A DNA stretch of 32,657 nt from JAGNLA01 sp964472265 (GTDB lineage: Bacteria > Caldisericota > Caldisericia > JAAYUI01): the NCBI GenBank assembly GCA_964472265.1, contig CAYYJO010000019.1, positions 1-32,657 of the forward strand, in the 5' to 3' direction. Under the pieces are notes generated by a model, which was not told the origin of the DNA, made no database searches, and was given only the letters and a program-made list of their open reading frames with translations. Position numbers and translations under genes: made by a program. Below, piece by piece: positions 16,330 to 24,478 of the stretch (the stretch's first letter is position 1; the number at the start of each line of letters is the position of its first letter).

Positions 16330-17742
16330 GTGAATATCATATTACCAAAAGACGCGTTGATCCGCAAGGCTAAAGAGACCGTCCAAACACACTTTGCCGG
16401 CGTGGCTCTCCACCCGGAGGCGATGATGGTTGGTGGTACGATCAGGGACATCCTCCTTGGCCGTACGCCGAAAGACATCGACATTGCCACACCAAACCCT
16501 GCAAAGCTGGTGGCCGACCTTACAAAAACCGGTTATACCCATGTGCTTCTGGATGAAGCCAGGGACATACACAGGATGGTCAAAACCGACGCACACATTG
16601 ACATCACACCCTTAAACGAGAACCATATCAACGACCTCCTCTCAAGGGATTTCACCGTCAATTCAATCGGTTTGATACTTAGAAACAACGAAGTGCTCGA
16701 TCCTCAGGGAGGCATGAAAGACCTCTCCAAAGGTCTTGTTAGGGCGCTCTCCCAGGACAGGTTCATCGAAGACCCTCTCAGACTCATCAGGGCTTTCAGA
16801 ATCGCTGCCGACCTTAACTTCACAATCGACCCTGTAACGCTGAGATTCATAACAAAACTGAGTCACCTTATCAGCAAGCCATCAAAAGAGCGTGTCAGAG
16901 ACGAAATTTGCTGGATGCTTGAAGCAGAGCGGACTTTCCATCTCATCGAAGAACTCTGGAGGACAGGACTTCTTGGCAAACTCTTCCCCGAATTTGCAGC
17001 AGTCACCTCGATTATCCAGAACAAACCGCACGCTTTGGGTCTGGCCGAGCACCTGATGTGGACATACAAATATCTTGAGGACATTCTCATTGACCTTGAC
17101 GATGTCCTGGGACAGTATGCCGACGATGCCAGGGAAGTGCTCTCGAAAGTACTTGCAGCGAACCGCAAGGTTGTCATCGTCGCAAAGCTCGCAGCCCTCA
17201 TGCACGACATCGGCAAACCGCAAACCATCACCTATGACCAGGAAGTTCATTTCATAGGCCACGACACCCTCGGCGCACAGATGGTCGAGAAGAGGATGTC
17301 AGAGTTCAAGTTCTCTGGCGCTGAATCAAAAGCCATGTCTACTCTGGTTGAGAACCACATGAGACCACACAACCTGCTCAAGCTCGACGAGGTATCGCCA
17401 AGGGCAGTCTTCAGGTTCTTCAGGGACATGGATTTTCTGGCAATCCCAAGCCTGTTAATCGGCATTGCCGACGCCTACGCAACAGAGATGCTGCCGTTTG
17501 GCGCCTTGGACAACTACCACGAATTTGCCCGAATCATGATTGATCAGTCCATCAAGATTGGCAAGCCGAAACCTCTGCTTTCAGGCGAGGAAGTGATGAA
17601 GATTCTGAAGGCGCAGCCTGGACCAATCATTGGACAGGTGCTTGACGCCATGCTTGACGGTCAGGCTACAGGCGAAATCAGGGACATCGAACAGGCACGC
17701 ACATTCGTCAAGACATGGAGACCGGATGAAGGAAACGCTTAA
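16330..17742 (+). CDS. cca: CCA-adding enzyme / tRNA nucleotidyltransferase with HD domain
   Basis: 470 residues. A class II nucleotidyltransferase that builds or repairs the 3' CCA of tRNA. MVGGTIRDILLGRTPKDIDIATPNP is the active-site block, with the DxD metal site, followed by SRDFTVNSIGLI and EDPLRLIRAFRIAADLNF. The C-terminal half carries an HD domain (MHDIGKPQTITYD, then GHDTLGAQM). CCA-adding and poly(A) polymerase members are hard to separate by eye. Start is GTG16330, with no Shine-Dalgarno; an ATG just upstream is out of frame and hits a stop at once. The 3' end overlaps the first M42 gene by 17 bp. Confidence 0.9.
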   Translation: MNIILPKDALIRKAKETVQTHFAGVALHPEAMMVGGTIRDILLGRTPKDIDIATPNPAKLVADLTKTGYTHVLLDEARDIHRMVKTDAHIDITPLNENHINDLLSRDFTVNSIGLILRNNEVLDPQGGMKDLSKGLVRALSQDRFIEDPLRLIRAFRIAADLNFTIDPVTLRFITKLSHLISKPSKERVRDEICWMLEAERTFHLIEELWRTGLLGKLFPEFAAVTSIIQNKPHALGLAEHLMWTYKYLEDILIDLDDVLGQYADDAREVLSKVLAANRKVVIVAKLAALMHDIGKPQTITYDQEVHFIGHDTLGAQMVEKRMSEFKFSGAESKAMSTLVENHMRPHNLLKLDEVSPRAVFRFFRDMDFLAIPSLLIGIADAYATEMLPFGALDNYHEFARIMIDQSIKIGKPKPLLSGEEVMKILKAQPGPIIGQVLDAMLDGQATGEIRDIEQARTFVKTWRPDEGNA

Positions 17743-18766
17743 AGAATTTGTCATGTGTCCAAGTGCATCTGGACACGAAAATGAAATATCGGAACTCTAC
17801 GCCAGGAAAGCCAAGGAAATCGGCCTTCATTCATGGGTTGACGGCAAGGGAAACGCTTTCGCGAGCTTTGGCAAGATTGATCCCGCAAAGAAGACAGTTT
17901 TGATTTCTGGTCACGGCGACGAGGTCGGTGTTGCGGTTGCCGGTTTCACAGACGATGGTTTTGTAAGGATTTGTGACTGGGCTGGACAGCTTGACCCAAG
18001 GATTTTACCAGGCCAGGAGATTTTCATAAGAGGCAAGAAGGATGTTCCGGCAATAATCGGCATTCTTCCGCCACACCTTCAAACTGCAGCCTCGGTAAAC
18101 AAAGTGTTTGAAGTTACAAAGCTCTACGCTGACACCGGCATGACTTTGGAAAAGGTGAAGGAGCTTGTGACAATCGGCGATCCAATCTACTTCAAAAAAA
18201 GGTTTGTCGAACTCAAAAATGACAGGATCGCCTGCAATGCCGCCGACAACAAGACGGCGCTTGCGATAATGCTTGAAACAGCAAAAAGACTGATCAGAAC
18301 AAAGATTGATTTCAATGTTGTCTTTGTCTGCACTTCTCAGGAAGAGGTGAATTCAACCGGCGCCAGGAGGGCTTTCCTTGAACTGAAGCCGGATATCGCA
18401 ATTGCCATCGACGTTCTTCCCGGAGATCAGTTTGGCTCTTCAGGACTACCAACCTACACACCTTTTGGAAAATCTGTCTACATCACAAAAACACCTTACT
18501 CAAGCGAACCAATCATCAAGGCCCTCAAGGATGCCGGCTCAAAAGTGAACGTCAAAGCCGAAGTCGCCGCCTATCGCAACTCATACACGGAATCAACATC
18601 ATTCTGGATGACAGGACTTGGTTGTCCAATCGGAGATATTGGCGTTCCAATAAGGTATCTTCACCAGCCGGTTGAAACCTTCGAGCTTGAAATGCCACGT
18701 CAGTGCGCCCTCCTCCTCTCGGAATTCCTGCAAACGCTCTCACCTGATCTTAAGGAGGTGCTTTGA
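17726..18766 (+). CDS. M42 family metallopeptidase, first of three
   Basis: 346 residues. A glutamyl/leucyl-aminopeptidase-like enzyme of the FrvX/YsdC/TET group, which forms hollow 12-mer shells that trim peptides. Metal and catalytic residues are all present: ISGHGDEVG (His, Asp), NAADNKTA (bridging Asp), TSQEEVNSTGAR (catalytic and ligand Glu), IAIDVLPGD (Asp) and RYLHQPVET (His). The frame extends upstream to 17630 inside cca, but ATG17726 has GGAG five bases before it and begins MKETLKEFVMCPSASGHE, the family N-terminus. It overlaps the second M42 gene by one base. Confidence 0.9.
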   Translation: MKETLKEFVMCPSASGHENEISELYARKAKEIGLHSWVDGKGNAFASFGKIDPAKKTVLISGHGDEVGVAVAGFTDDGFVRICDWAGQLDPRILPGQEIFIRGKKDVPAIIGILPPHLQTAASVNKVFEVTKLYADTGMTLEKVKELVTIGDPIYFKKRFVELKNDRIACNAADNKTALAIMLETAKRLIRTKIDFNVVFVCTSQEEVNSTGARRAFLELKPDIAIAIDVLPGDQFGSSGLPTYTPFGKSVYITKTPYSSEPIIKALKDAGSKVNVKAEVAAYRNSYTESTSFWMTGLGCPIGDIGVPIRYLHQPVETFELEMPRQCALLLSEFLQTLSPDLKEVL

Positions 18767-19794
18767 TGGAATTGCTTGAAAAACTCTCAAACGCGTTCGG
18801 CGCTCCAGGCCATGAGAAGGAAGTCAAAGACATTCTCATCTCATACTTCAAAGAAAAATTTGGCCTTGATCCTGTCGAAGGCGAACATGTCGGCAACCTC
18901 ACGTTCATAAAACAGGGCAGTCCAGGCAAGCCAAGGATCATGCTCGACGCTCACCTAGACGAGGTCGGATTCCATGTTTACAGCCACACTAGCGATGGAG
19001 ACCTGAGGGTTGTTGCTCTGGGTGGAATCGATGACAGGGTTCTGCCAAGCAAGTTTGTGTTGGTCGGCAAGGACAAAATTCCGGGCGTGATGGGGCTTCT
19101 CCCTCCACATGACGAAGGCTCGGATTTGACAAAGGTCGCAAAACTCTCAAGCTATGCCGTCGACATCGGGTGCAAGTCAAAGGAAGAGGCTCAGGGACTG
19201 GTTCCTGTTGGATCGCCTGTGACATTCGACACGGTTTTTGAAGTCTGGGGCGACATCGTCAAGGGAAAATCCTTTGATGACCGCGCCGGTTGCTGGGCTG
19301 TTGCAAAAGCATTTGATACAAAGACAGATTGCACAATCATTGCATCATTTACGATGGGTGAAGAGCTTGGAATGATGGGTGCAAGATACGCCGTCAGACG
19401 ACACAGACCAGACCTTGTGATCTGCCTTGAAGGAACATCGGCAGGCGACACACCTGATGTTGATGGCCACGTTGTCTGCTCGCGCATGGGTCATGGCCCG
19501 GTTATTACGTTTGAGGACAGGGGAGTGATAATCCCAAAGAAAACAAGGCTCCAGCTTGAGAAATGTGCAAACGACAACAAGATACCGTGGCAGTACAAGG
19601 GAACGGTTACAGGCGGAACCAATGCCGGGCAGATGCACATGGAAAACGGTGGAATCCCTTGTCTTGTGATTGCGGTTGGGTGCAGGTACATCCACTCGCC
19701 GGTCTCGCTTGCTGCAAAGTGCGACCTGGAAAACACCATCAAACTCGCAAAATGCTACCTTGAACAAGTTGACAAGGAAGGAATCTCCCTATGA
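18766..19794 (+). CDS. M42 family metallopeptidase, second of three
   Basis: 342 residues of the same family. LDAHLDEVGFHV (His, Asp), KSFDDRAG (bridging Asp), TMGEELGMMGA (Glu pair) and CRYIHSPVSLA (His) are intact. The ligand usually Asp in VDV..AGDTP is Glu in CLEGTSAGDTP, a mild change. AAGGAGG at 18752-18758 lies seven bases before ATG18766, which overlaps the previous stop (TGATG). A TTG at 18763 also opens the frame but is less likely. Expected to be an active aminopeptidase. Confidence 0.9.
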   Translation: MELLEKLSNAFGAPGHEKEVKDILISYFKEKFGLDPVEGEHVGNLTFIKQGSPGKPRIMLDAHLDEVGFHVYSHTSDGDLRVVALGGIDDRVLPSKFVLVGKDKIPGVMGLLPPHDEGSDLTKVAKLSSYAVDIGCKSKEEAQGLVPVGSPVTFDTVFEVWGDIVKGKSFDDRAGCWAVAKAFDTKTDCTIIASFTMGEELGMMGARYAVRRHRPDLVICLEGTSAGDTPDVDGHVVCSRMGHGPVITFEDRGVIIPKKTRLQLEKCANDNKIPWQYKGTVTGGTNAGQMHMENGGIPCLVIAVGCRYIHSPVSLAAKCDLENTIKLAKCYLEQVDKEGISL

Positions 19795-20768
19795 AAGAAA
19801 TTTTTGGCAAACTGAAAAACATAGCTGCACCGTCAGGATCGGAAAACCTGCTCATCGACGAGATCGAAAAGATCATTGCCGGAGTTGAAACCAGGCGTGA
19901 TTTCATGGGCAACCTCATCGCAAGAAAAGAAGGAACAGGGTCAAAGATTCTCATTGAAACCTCGGTTGACCATGATTCAATCGTTGCAAACCACATCGAT
20001 GACAACGGCTTTGTGAGATTCTACCCTTCATCGGGTTTTGCCGAAAAGGACGTACTTGGCAAGCAGTTTGTGTTCATGTCCGGCGCAACGGGTTTTGTCG
20101 GAACCGAGGAACTTGCTGACGGAAAACCACAGTTTGCAAAGATGTTCATCGATCTTGGCTGCAAGGACAAGGCATCGGCAGCAAAGCTTGTAACAATAGG
20201 CGACCACGCATGTCTTCCCGCTTCAACAAGAATTGAGGGTGACAGAATCATTGCCACAGGCAACGGCAACATTACAGCCTCCATCCTTGCCACAGTCGCA
20301 AAGGAAATTGAGGCCGGAACAAACAATCTTGTTTTTGCGTTCACAGTTCAGGGTAGGATTGGCGGAAGAGGTTCACTGGCTGTACTTACAGGTGAGGAAC
20401 CTGATGCAGTAATCAGCATAGATCTGTACCCAGCAACCGACACCCCGAATCACCCAGACAAAGTGAAAATCGAGCTTGATGCTGGCCCCGTACTCGTCAT
20501 TGCAGGCAACGGAGTCTTCAGAAGCAAGGCAATCGTCGATGCGGTCAAGAGCGTTGCCCATTCGTCAAATATCCCGCTTCAGCTTGCTGTCAACGACAGA
20601 TATGACATCAAAGAGGCCAGACTTGGAACAGCCGTGAAAGCTGCACCGATGGCCACAATTGCGCTTCCGGCAAGAAAGTATGGCGAGGGCATTGTCTGTT
20701 CACTAAAGGACGCACTCCATCTTTCAAAACTTGTTCAAAAAGTTAGCGTAAAAAAACTCCTGAAATAG
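19791..20768 (+). CDS. M42-like protein with degraded active site, third of three
   Basis: 325 residues. The fold follows the family (NIAAPSGSENLLIDEIEKII; VFAFTVQGRIGGRGSLAVL; ISIDLYPATDTPN), but most active residues are gone. The first His is Ser58 (ETSVDHDS, with Asp60 kept). The bridging Asp is Asn160 (GNGNITAS). The Glu pair is Gly188-Arg189. The final His is Gly (KYGEGIVCS). Only the Asp in ISIDLYPATD remains of the metal set besides Asp60. It is thus probably not a peptidase; a structural or regulatory subunit of a mixed M42 shell is the simplest idea, unproven. ATG overlaps the second gene's stop by four bases, so equal production is likely. Confidence 0.86.
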   Translation: MKEIFGKLKNIAAPSGSENLLIDEIEKIIAGVETRRDFMGNLIARKEGTGSKILIETSVDHDSIVANHIDDNGFVRFYPSSGFAEKDVLGKQFVFMSGATGFVGTEELADGKPQFAKMFIDLGCKDKASAAKLVTIGDHACLPASTRIEGDRIIATGNGNITASILATVAKEIEAGTNNLVFAFTVQGRIGGRGSLAVLTGEEPDAVISIDLYPATDTPNHPDKVKIELDAGPVLVIAGNGVFRSKAIVDAVKSVAHSSNIPLQLAVNDRYDIKEARLGTAVKAAPMATIALPARKYGEGIVCSLKDALHLSKLVQKVSVKKLLK

Positions 20769-20780
20769 TTGAATTTAACT

Positions 20781-20808
20781 TGACCGAATCTAAACTTTCA
20801 TTTGGTCA
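20781..20808 (+). promoter_or_regulatory. Hairpin immediately upstream of the gcvT Shine-Dalgarno
   Basis: TGACCGAA (20781-20788) can pair with TTTGGTCA (20801-20808), 8 bp with one G-U, around a 12-nt loop. Its last base is the first of AGGAGG (20808-20813), which precedes the gcvT ATG by eight. A weak TTGAAT-N16-TAAACT promoter (20769-20796) overlaps it, so whether it acts in RNA or as a protein site is open. Confidence 0.35.
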
Positions 20809-20821
20809 GGAGGACTAGAAA

Positions 20822-21922
20822 ATGAAAAGAACACCGCTTTATGAGAAACATGTTGCACTAGGCGCAAAGATTGTTGAATTTGCCGGTTACGAGATGCCGA
20901 TCCAGTACACTTCCATCCTTGACGAACACAAAACAGTCAGGGAAGCAGTCGGTATTTTTGACGTCTCCCACATGGGCGAAGTCGAGATCAACGGCAAGGA
21001 TGCCGTAAAACTTGCAGAAAAGCTCTTCACAAACTCTGTGGCGACAATGAAGCCGGGAGAAGCTGAATACACAGCAATGATCAAGGAAGACGGCGGAGAA
21101 CTCGACGACCTCTTCATCCACTACGTCAGCCAAGACCGCATTTTCCTGGTTGTTAACGCTTCAAACGCAGACAAGGATTTTGCGTGGATGAAGAAGCACG
21201 AGATGCCGGATGCAAAGGTCACAAACCACAGCGACGAGTGGGCTGAAATGGCTGTACAGGGTCCAAAGGCTGCTGACGTAATCGCAAAGATCACCAACTT
21301 CAACGCTCCGTGCCTTCCCTATTTCCACTTCAAGTTCGACAAGGTCGCTGGATTTGATGCAATGATCGCCAGAACCGGCTACACCGGCGAAGATGGATAT
21401 GAAATCTACGTCAAGAACGCCGATGCCCCGAAGGTTTGGGATGCAATCATGGCTGCCGGCAAGGAATTTGGAATCAAACCAATCGGCCTTGGTGCAAGAG
21501 ACACCCTCAGGTTTGAGGTTTGCTACTGGCTTTATGGCAACGAGATGGATGAAACAATCAATCCTCTTGAAGCAGGACAGAAATTTGTCGTGAAGTTTGA
21601 AAAGGACTTCATCGGCAAGGAAGCTCTCCTCAAGGCACAGGAAGCCGGCATAAACGTGAAGCTTGTCTGCCTGAAAATGACCGAAGAGGGTGGAATCCCA
21701 AGATCACACTTCAAAGTTTTTGATGGCGACAAGGAAATCGGCCATACAACATCAGGCGGCCCACTCCTTACGGTCGGTTACATCGGGGCAATGGCCTATG
21801 TTCCAACCTCATACAAGATCGGCGCAAAGGTGCAAGTCGAGGTCAGAGGCAAAAAGCTCAATGCAGAAATCATTAAAAAGCCGTTCTACAAAGGAACGTC
21901 GGGACAGGTGAGGGAAAGCTGA
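20822..21922 (+). CDS. gcvT: Glycine cleavage system aminomethyltransferase GcvT
   Basis: 366 residues, full length. The T-protein moves the methylene group from the lipoyl H-protein to tetrahydrofolate, releasing ammonia. KRTPLYEKHVALGAKIVEFAG, GIFDVSHMGEVEINGKDA, ARTGYTGEDGYEIYV and GLGARDTLRFEVCYWLYGNE are diagnostic, and the folate-site residues seem kept. A good AGGAGG precedes it. gcvH and gcvP are not adjacent, so the rest of the complex must lie elsewhere, or it serves another folate reaction. The downstream partner is a transketolase half, two bases after the stop. Confidence 0.94.
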   Translation: MKRTPLYEKHVALGAKIVEFAGYEMPIQYTSILDEHKTVREAVGIFDVSHMGEVEINGKDAVKLAEKLFTNSVATMKPGEAEYTAMIKEDGGELDDLFIHYVSQDRIFLVVNASNADKDFAWMKKHEMPDAKVTNHSDEWAEMAVQGPKAADVIAKITNFNAPCLPYFHFKFDKVAGFDAMIARTGYTGEDGYEIYVKNADAPKVWDAIMAAGKEFGIKPIGLGARDTLRFEVCYWLYGNEMDETINPLEAGQKFVVKFEKDFIGKEALLKAQEAGINVKLVCLKMTEEGGIPRSHFKVFDGDKEIGHTTSGGPLLTVGYIGAMAYVPTSYKIGAKVQVEVRGKKLNAEIIKKPFYKGTSGQVRES

Positions 21923-21924
21923 AA

Positions 21925-22731
21925 ATGGCAGAAAACCTTGAAGCAGTTGCAAAGCAGATCAGACGCGACATCATCTCCATGACCCAGTCGGCCGGTTCAG
22001 GCCATCCGGGTGGATCGCTGTCGGCTACGGATTTGATGACCGTTCTCTACTTTGAGTCGGCAAACATCGATCCGAAGAAGCCGGACTGGGAAGACAGGGA
22101 CAGGATAATTTTCTCAAAAGCCCATGTCACCCCGCTGATCTATTCAGTGCTTGCAAGGCGTGGCTTCTGTGATCCGGCAATTCTGCCAGGATTTAGGAAA
22201 CTCGGCTCGCCGCTTCAGGGACACCCTCACATCAAATGCGTTCCTGGCATTGAATCATCAGGCGGTTCACTCGGACAAGGCATCTCGGTTGCGCTAGGTC
22301 TTGCGCTCTCAGGCAAGCTGGACAAAAAGCCGTGGCGTGTTTGGTGCGTGCTTGGGGATGGTGAGCTTCAGGAAGGTCAGGTTTGGGAAGCGTTTATGGC
22401 TGCAGCCCACTACAAAGCTGACAATCTTGTGGCAATCATCGACAAGAACGGCCTTGAAATTGATGGATCGACGAAGGATGTCATGAACATCGATCCTTTG
22501 GCTGACAAAGTAAGGGCTTTTGGCTGGGAAGTCATCGAAATAGACGGCCACAGCTACGCCCAGATCAGAGAAGCATTCGACAAGGCAAAAAAAACAAACG
22601 GGAAACCGGTTGCGATCATTGCAAACACAGTAAAGGGCAAGGGCGTGTCGTTCATGGAAAACAACGTGAACTGGCACGGCAAGGCTCCGTCCAAGGATGA
22701 AGCGGAAAAAGCCCTCTCAGAGCTGGCATAA
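21925..22731 (+). CDS. Transketolase, N-terminal subunit
   Basis: 268 residues, equal to the N-terminal TPP-pyrophosphate half of transketolase: SAGSGHPGGSLSATDLM, HPHIKCVPGIESSGGSLGQG, the Mg-TPP site GDGELQEGQVWEAFM and DKNGLEIDGSTKDVM. Split transketolases need a separate C-terminal (pyrimidine and C domains) subunit to work, usually the next gene. Here a strong terminator follows instead, so the partner must be encoded elsewhere. It starts two bases after gcvT, so it is cotranscribed. Known role: carbon exchange between pentose and triose phosphates. Confidence 0.9.
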   Translation: MAENLEAVAKQIRRDIISMTQSAGSGHPGGSLSATDLMTVLYFESANIDPKKPDWEDRDRIIFSKAHVTPLIYSVLARRGFCDPAILPGFRKLGSPLQGHPHIKCVPGIESSGGSLGQGISVALGLALSGKLDKKPWRVWCVLGDGELQEGQVWEAFMAAAHYKADNLVAIIDKNGLEIDGSTKDVMNIDPLADKVRAFGWEVIEIDGHSYAQIREAFDKAKKTNGKPVAIIANTVKGKGVSFMENNVNWHGKAPSKDEAEKALSELA

Positions 22732-22747
22732 ACATTAGCCTTTGATT

Positions 22748-22776
22748 AAACCGCCGTTATGATGACGGCGGTTTTT
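22748..22776 (+). terminator. Rho-independent terminator after the transketolase half
   Basis: Perfect 10-bp stem, AAACCGCCGT (22748-22757) with ACGGCGGTTT (22765-22774), a 7-nt loop, then a T-rich run to about 22782. It closes the cca-M42-gcvT-transketolase unit. Confidence 0.93.
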
Positions 22777-22943
22777 CTTTTTCGTGTCATGAATAGATAA
22801 TCGGTAAACGCTAGTTGTTACTAGTTTGCCTGATTAAATGGAGCCGCGTTTTCCTAACCGTCCCTTTCCTCAATGTTTCCGAAATCTTCTGTCTTTTCTT
22901 TACCCTTCACTAATAAACTGACAGAAACTCTGGAGGTGGCGGC

Positions 22944-23426
22944 GTGAAGAAGGGGATTTTCGGGCAGTTGGTTCTCATTGCAGTTCTTGTGGCGACGTCA
23001 TGCAGAACCCGAACAGAAAGTGTTTTAAAGCAAGTAGAGTTAAAACAGATCGGTCTCAGGTTCACCATCCCGGAAAGCTGGAAATTTCGATACTTTGACT
23101 ATACTCTTCACAACGTTGTCCCTCCACACCTTGAGATCAGTGATGACTTCACCTCAAACCACATCCTTTTCAACTCCCAGTCGGGAAAGATGGAAGTTGA
23201 ACTCTCAGAAAAAGGTTTCTGGATCAGTGTTTCAAAGCTCGGGAAAATTGCTGACGGTGAGCTTTATCCTTCTGGAAACAATGAGTACATCGTATCGGTC
23301 GACGACCCAGAGAACTGGATTCTCCAAAATTCCCTGCTTGGCATCAGGGTTGACATAAGACGGGCTGATCGCTCTCACGATTCTGAGTTTGATGAGTTCC
23401 TCGGCTCAATCTCACGGATGCCTTGA
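22944..23426 (+). CDS. Small lipoprotein of unknown function
   Basis: 160 residues from GTG22944, with GGAGG at 22932-22936 seven bases upstream. The signal MKKGIFGQLVLIAVLVATSC ends in an acceptable lipobox (VATSC). The mature part (KQIGLRFTIPESWKFRYFDY; QSGKMEVELSEKGFWISVSK) reads like a small beta-rich domain of the kind that follows FxIPxxW in secreted lipoproteins, but I cannot name it. The 212 bp before it hold the transketolase terminator, a short CTAGT-tgtt-ACTAG palindrome at 22811-22824 and no other gene. The thermonuclease gene follows 35 bp later under its own likely promoter. Confidence 0.72.
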   Translation: MKKGIFGQLVLIAVLVATSCRTRTESVLKQVELKQIGLRFTIPESWKFRYFDYTLHNVVPPHLEISDDFTSNHILFNSQSGKMEVELSEKGFWISVSKLGKIADGELYPSGNNEYIVSVDDPENWILQNSLLGIRVDIRRADRSHDSEFDEFLGSISRMP

Positions 23427-23451
23427 CAAAACAGAAGTGACCGGCTAGTGT
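23423..23451 (+). promoter_or_regulatory. Candidate promoter of the thermonuclease gene
   Basis: TTGACA (23423-23428), exact for -35, a 17-nt spacer and TAGTGT (23446-23451), a weaker -10. Predicted +1 near 23458 leaves only about four bases before ATG23462, with no Shine-Dalgarno. Confidence 0.42.
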
Positions 23452-23461
23452 CAAAGTCGGT

Positions 23462-24475
23462 ATGAGGGAATATTTTTCTAGTCTGGCACATCAAAAGAGT
23501 CGCTGGTTTCTGGTCGGTGTTGCACTGGTTTTGCTTGTTACCTCGTTTGTGGGTGGCATGAAGGTTGGCAAATTCACTGACAGTGGGAGTGTTCCAATTT
23601 TTTCACCAGACCCTGATTGGTTCATGACCACATTCAAGGCTACCCAGCCGACAGTTTATGAAATATCAAAAGTCATTGAGGTAGTTGACGGTGACACCTT
23701 CAAGGCTGACCTTTCGCGGTTTGGCCGTGTCGAAGAAAAGAACATAAAAATCAGACTTGCTGGTGTCAACTCTCCTGAAAGATTCGATCAGAATTGTTGG
23801 AAAGAAGCAAAAGATTTCACCTATGGCTGGCTAACAGGTGGTGGCAAGGTGTTTGTCGAAACCTGGGGCAAGGACACATACGGCAACCGTCCAGTAGGAT
23901 TTGTTTACAAACAAGACCCGTTCAAATCGCTGGAATACGATCTGGTCAGAAACGGTTTTGCCCTTCCGTGTCTTGGTTACCTGAAAAGTCAGGTAAGTTC
24001 AGAAAAATTCCAGAATCAACAAAAAATGATCATGGAAGCATCTACACTTGCCCAAAAGGATGCAACCAAAAAGACTGACAGCGTCTGGGCAAAGACGATG
24101 TTGCCAGTTTTGCTGACAGTTGCACCAAACACGCCTAACAAGTCAAACGCAAATGGAGACAGCATTATCATCGGATTGAACGATGCAAGCCAGGTTATTG
24201 ACCTCACCGGTTTCTCGGTCATGGATGAGTCGTCGCAGCCAGATCACCGGTTTTACCTGCCACACTTTGTTCTGGACAAAAACATGAAATCACTGACCAT
24301 CTATGTTGGAACCTCAAAAGATTCTGGTTGGATCGCAAGTTCGGGCAATAAACTGTTCGCGATGTCGGCAGGCGACTGGATCAACGACTCTGGTGATACC
24401 GTCTATTTGAGAGACAGCAGCAGAAGAGTCGTTGCCTATGTCGGTTATGACTCAAAGAAGAAGACAACTAACTAA
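23462..24475 (+). CDS. Membrane-anchored thermonuclease (SNase) with lamin-tail domain
   Basis: 337 residues. One N-terminal hydrophobic segment (about 14-34) acts as an uncleaved anchor or signal. The SNase-like domain (about 66-185) has VIEVVDGDTFKADL, IRLAGVNSPERFDQ, GKDTYGNRPVGFVY and NGFALPCLG, matching the Ca2+-dependent nuclease core (Asp, Arg, Glu). The C-terminal ~110 residues (NGDSIIIGLNDASQVIDLTGFSVMD ... DTVYLRDSSRRVVAYVGYD) fit a lamin-tail (LTD) domain, often seen on secreted nucleases, which may bind DNA or a surface. It probably degrades extracellular nucleic acid. It ends three bases from the convergent repeat-protein gene, with no terminator between. Confidence 0.87.
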   Translation: MREYFSSLAHQKSRWFLVGVALVLLVTSFVGGMKVGKFTDSGSVPIFSPDPDWFMTTFKATQPTVYEISKVIEVVDGDTFKADLSRFGRVEEKNIKIRLAGVNSPERFDQNCWKEAKDFTYGWLTGGGKVFVETWGKDTYGNRPVGFVYKQDPFKSLEYDLVRNGFALPCLGYLKSQVSSEKFQNQQKMIMEASTLAQKDATKKTDSVWAKTMLPVLLTVAPNTPNKSNANGDSIIIGLNDASQVIDLTGFSVMDESSQPDHRFYLPHFVLDKNMKSLTIYVGTSKDSGWIASSGNKLFAMSAGDWINDSGDTVYLRDSSRRVVAYVGYDSKKKTTN

Positions 24476-24478
24476 ATG

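Noticed and set aside
20769..20821. Glycine riboswitch before gcvT
   Set aside because: The leader is only about 50 nt, too short for a glycine aptamer, and lacks its conserved core; only a small hairpin is visible.
22811..22824. Palindrome CTAGT-tgtt-ACTAG before the small lipoprotein gene
   Set aside because: Only five paired bases, no link to a promoter that I can place, and likely by chance; kept as a note in the gene entry.
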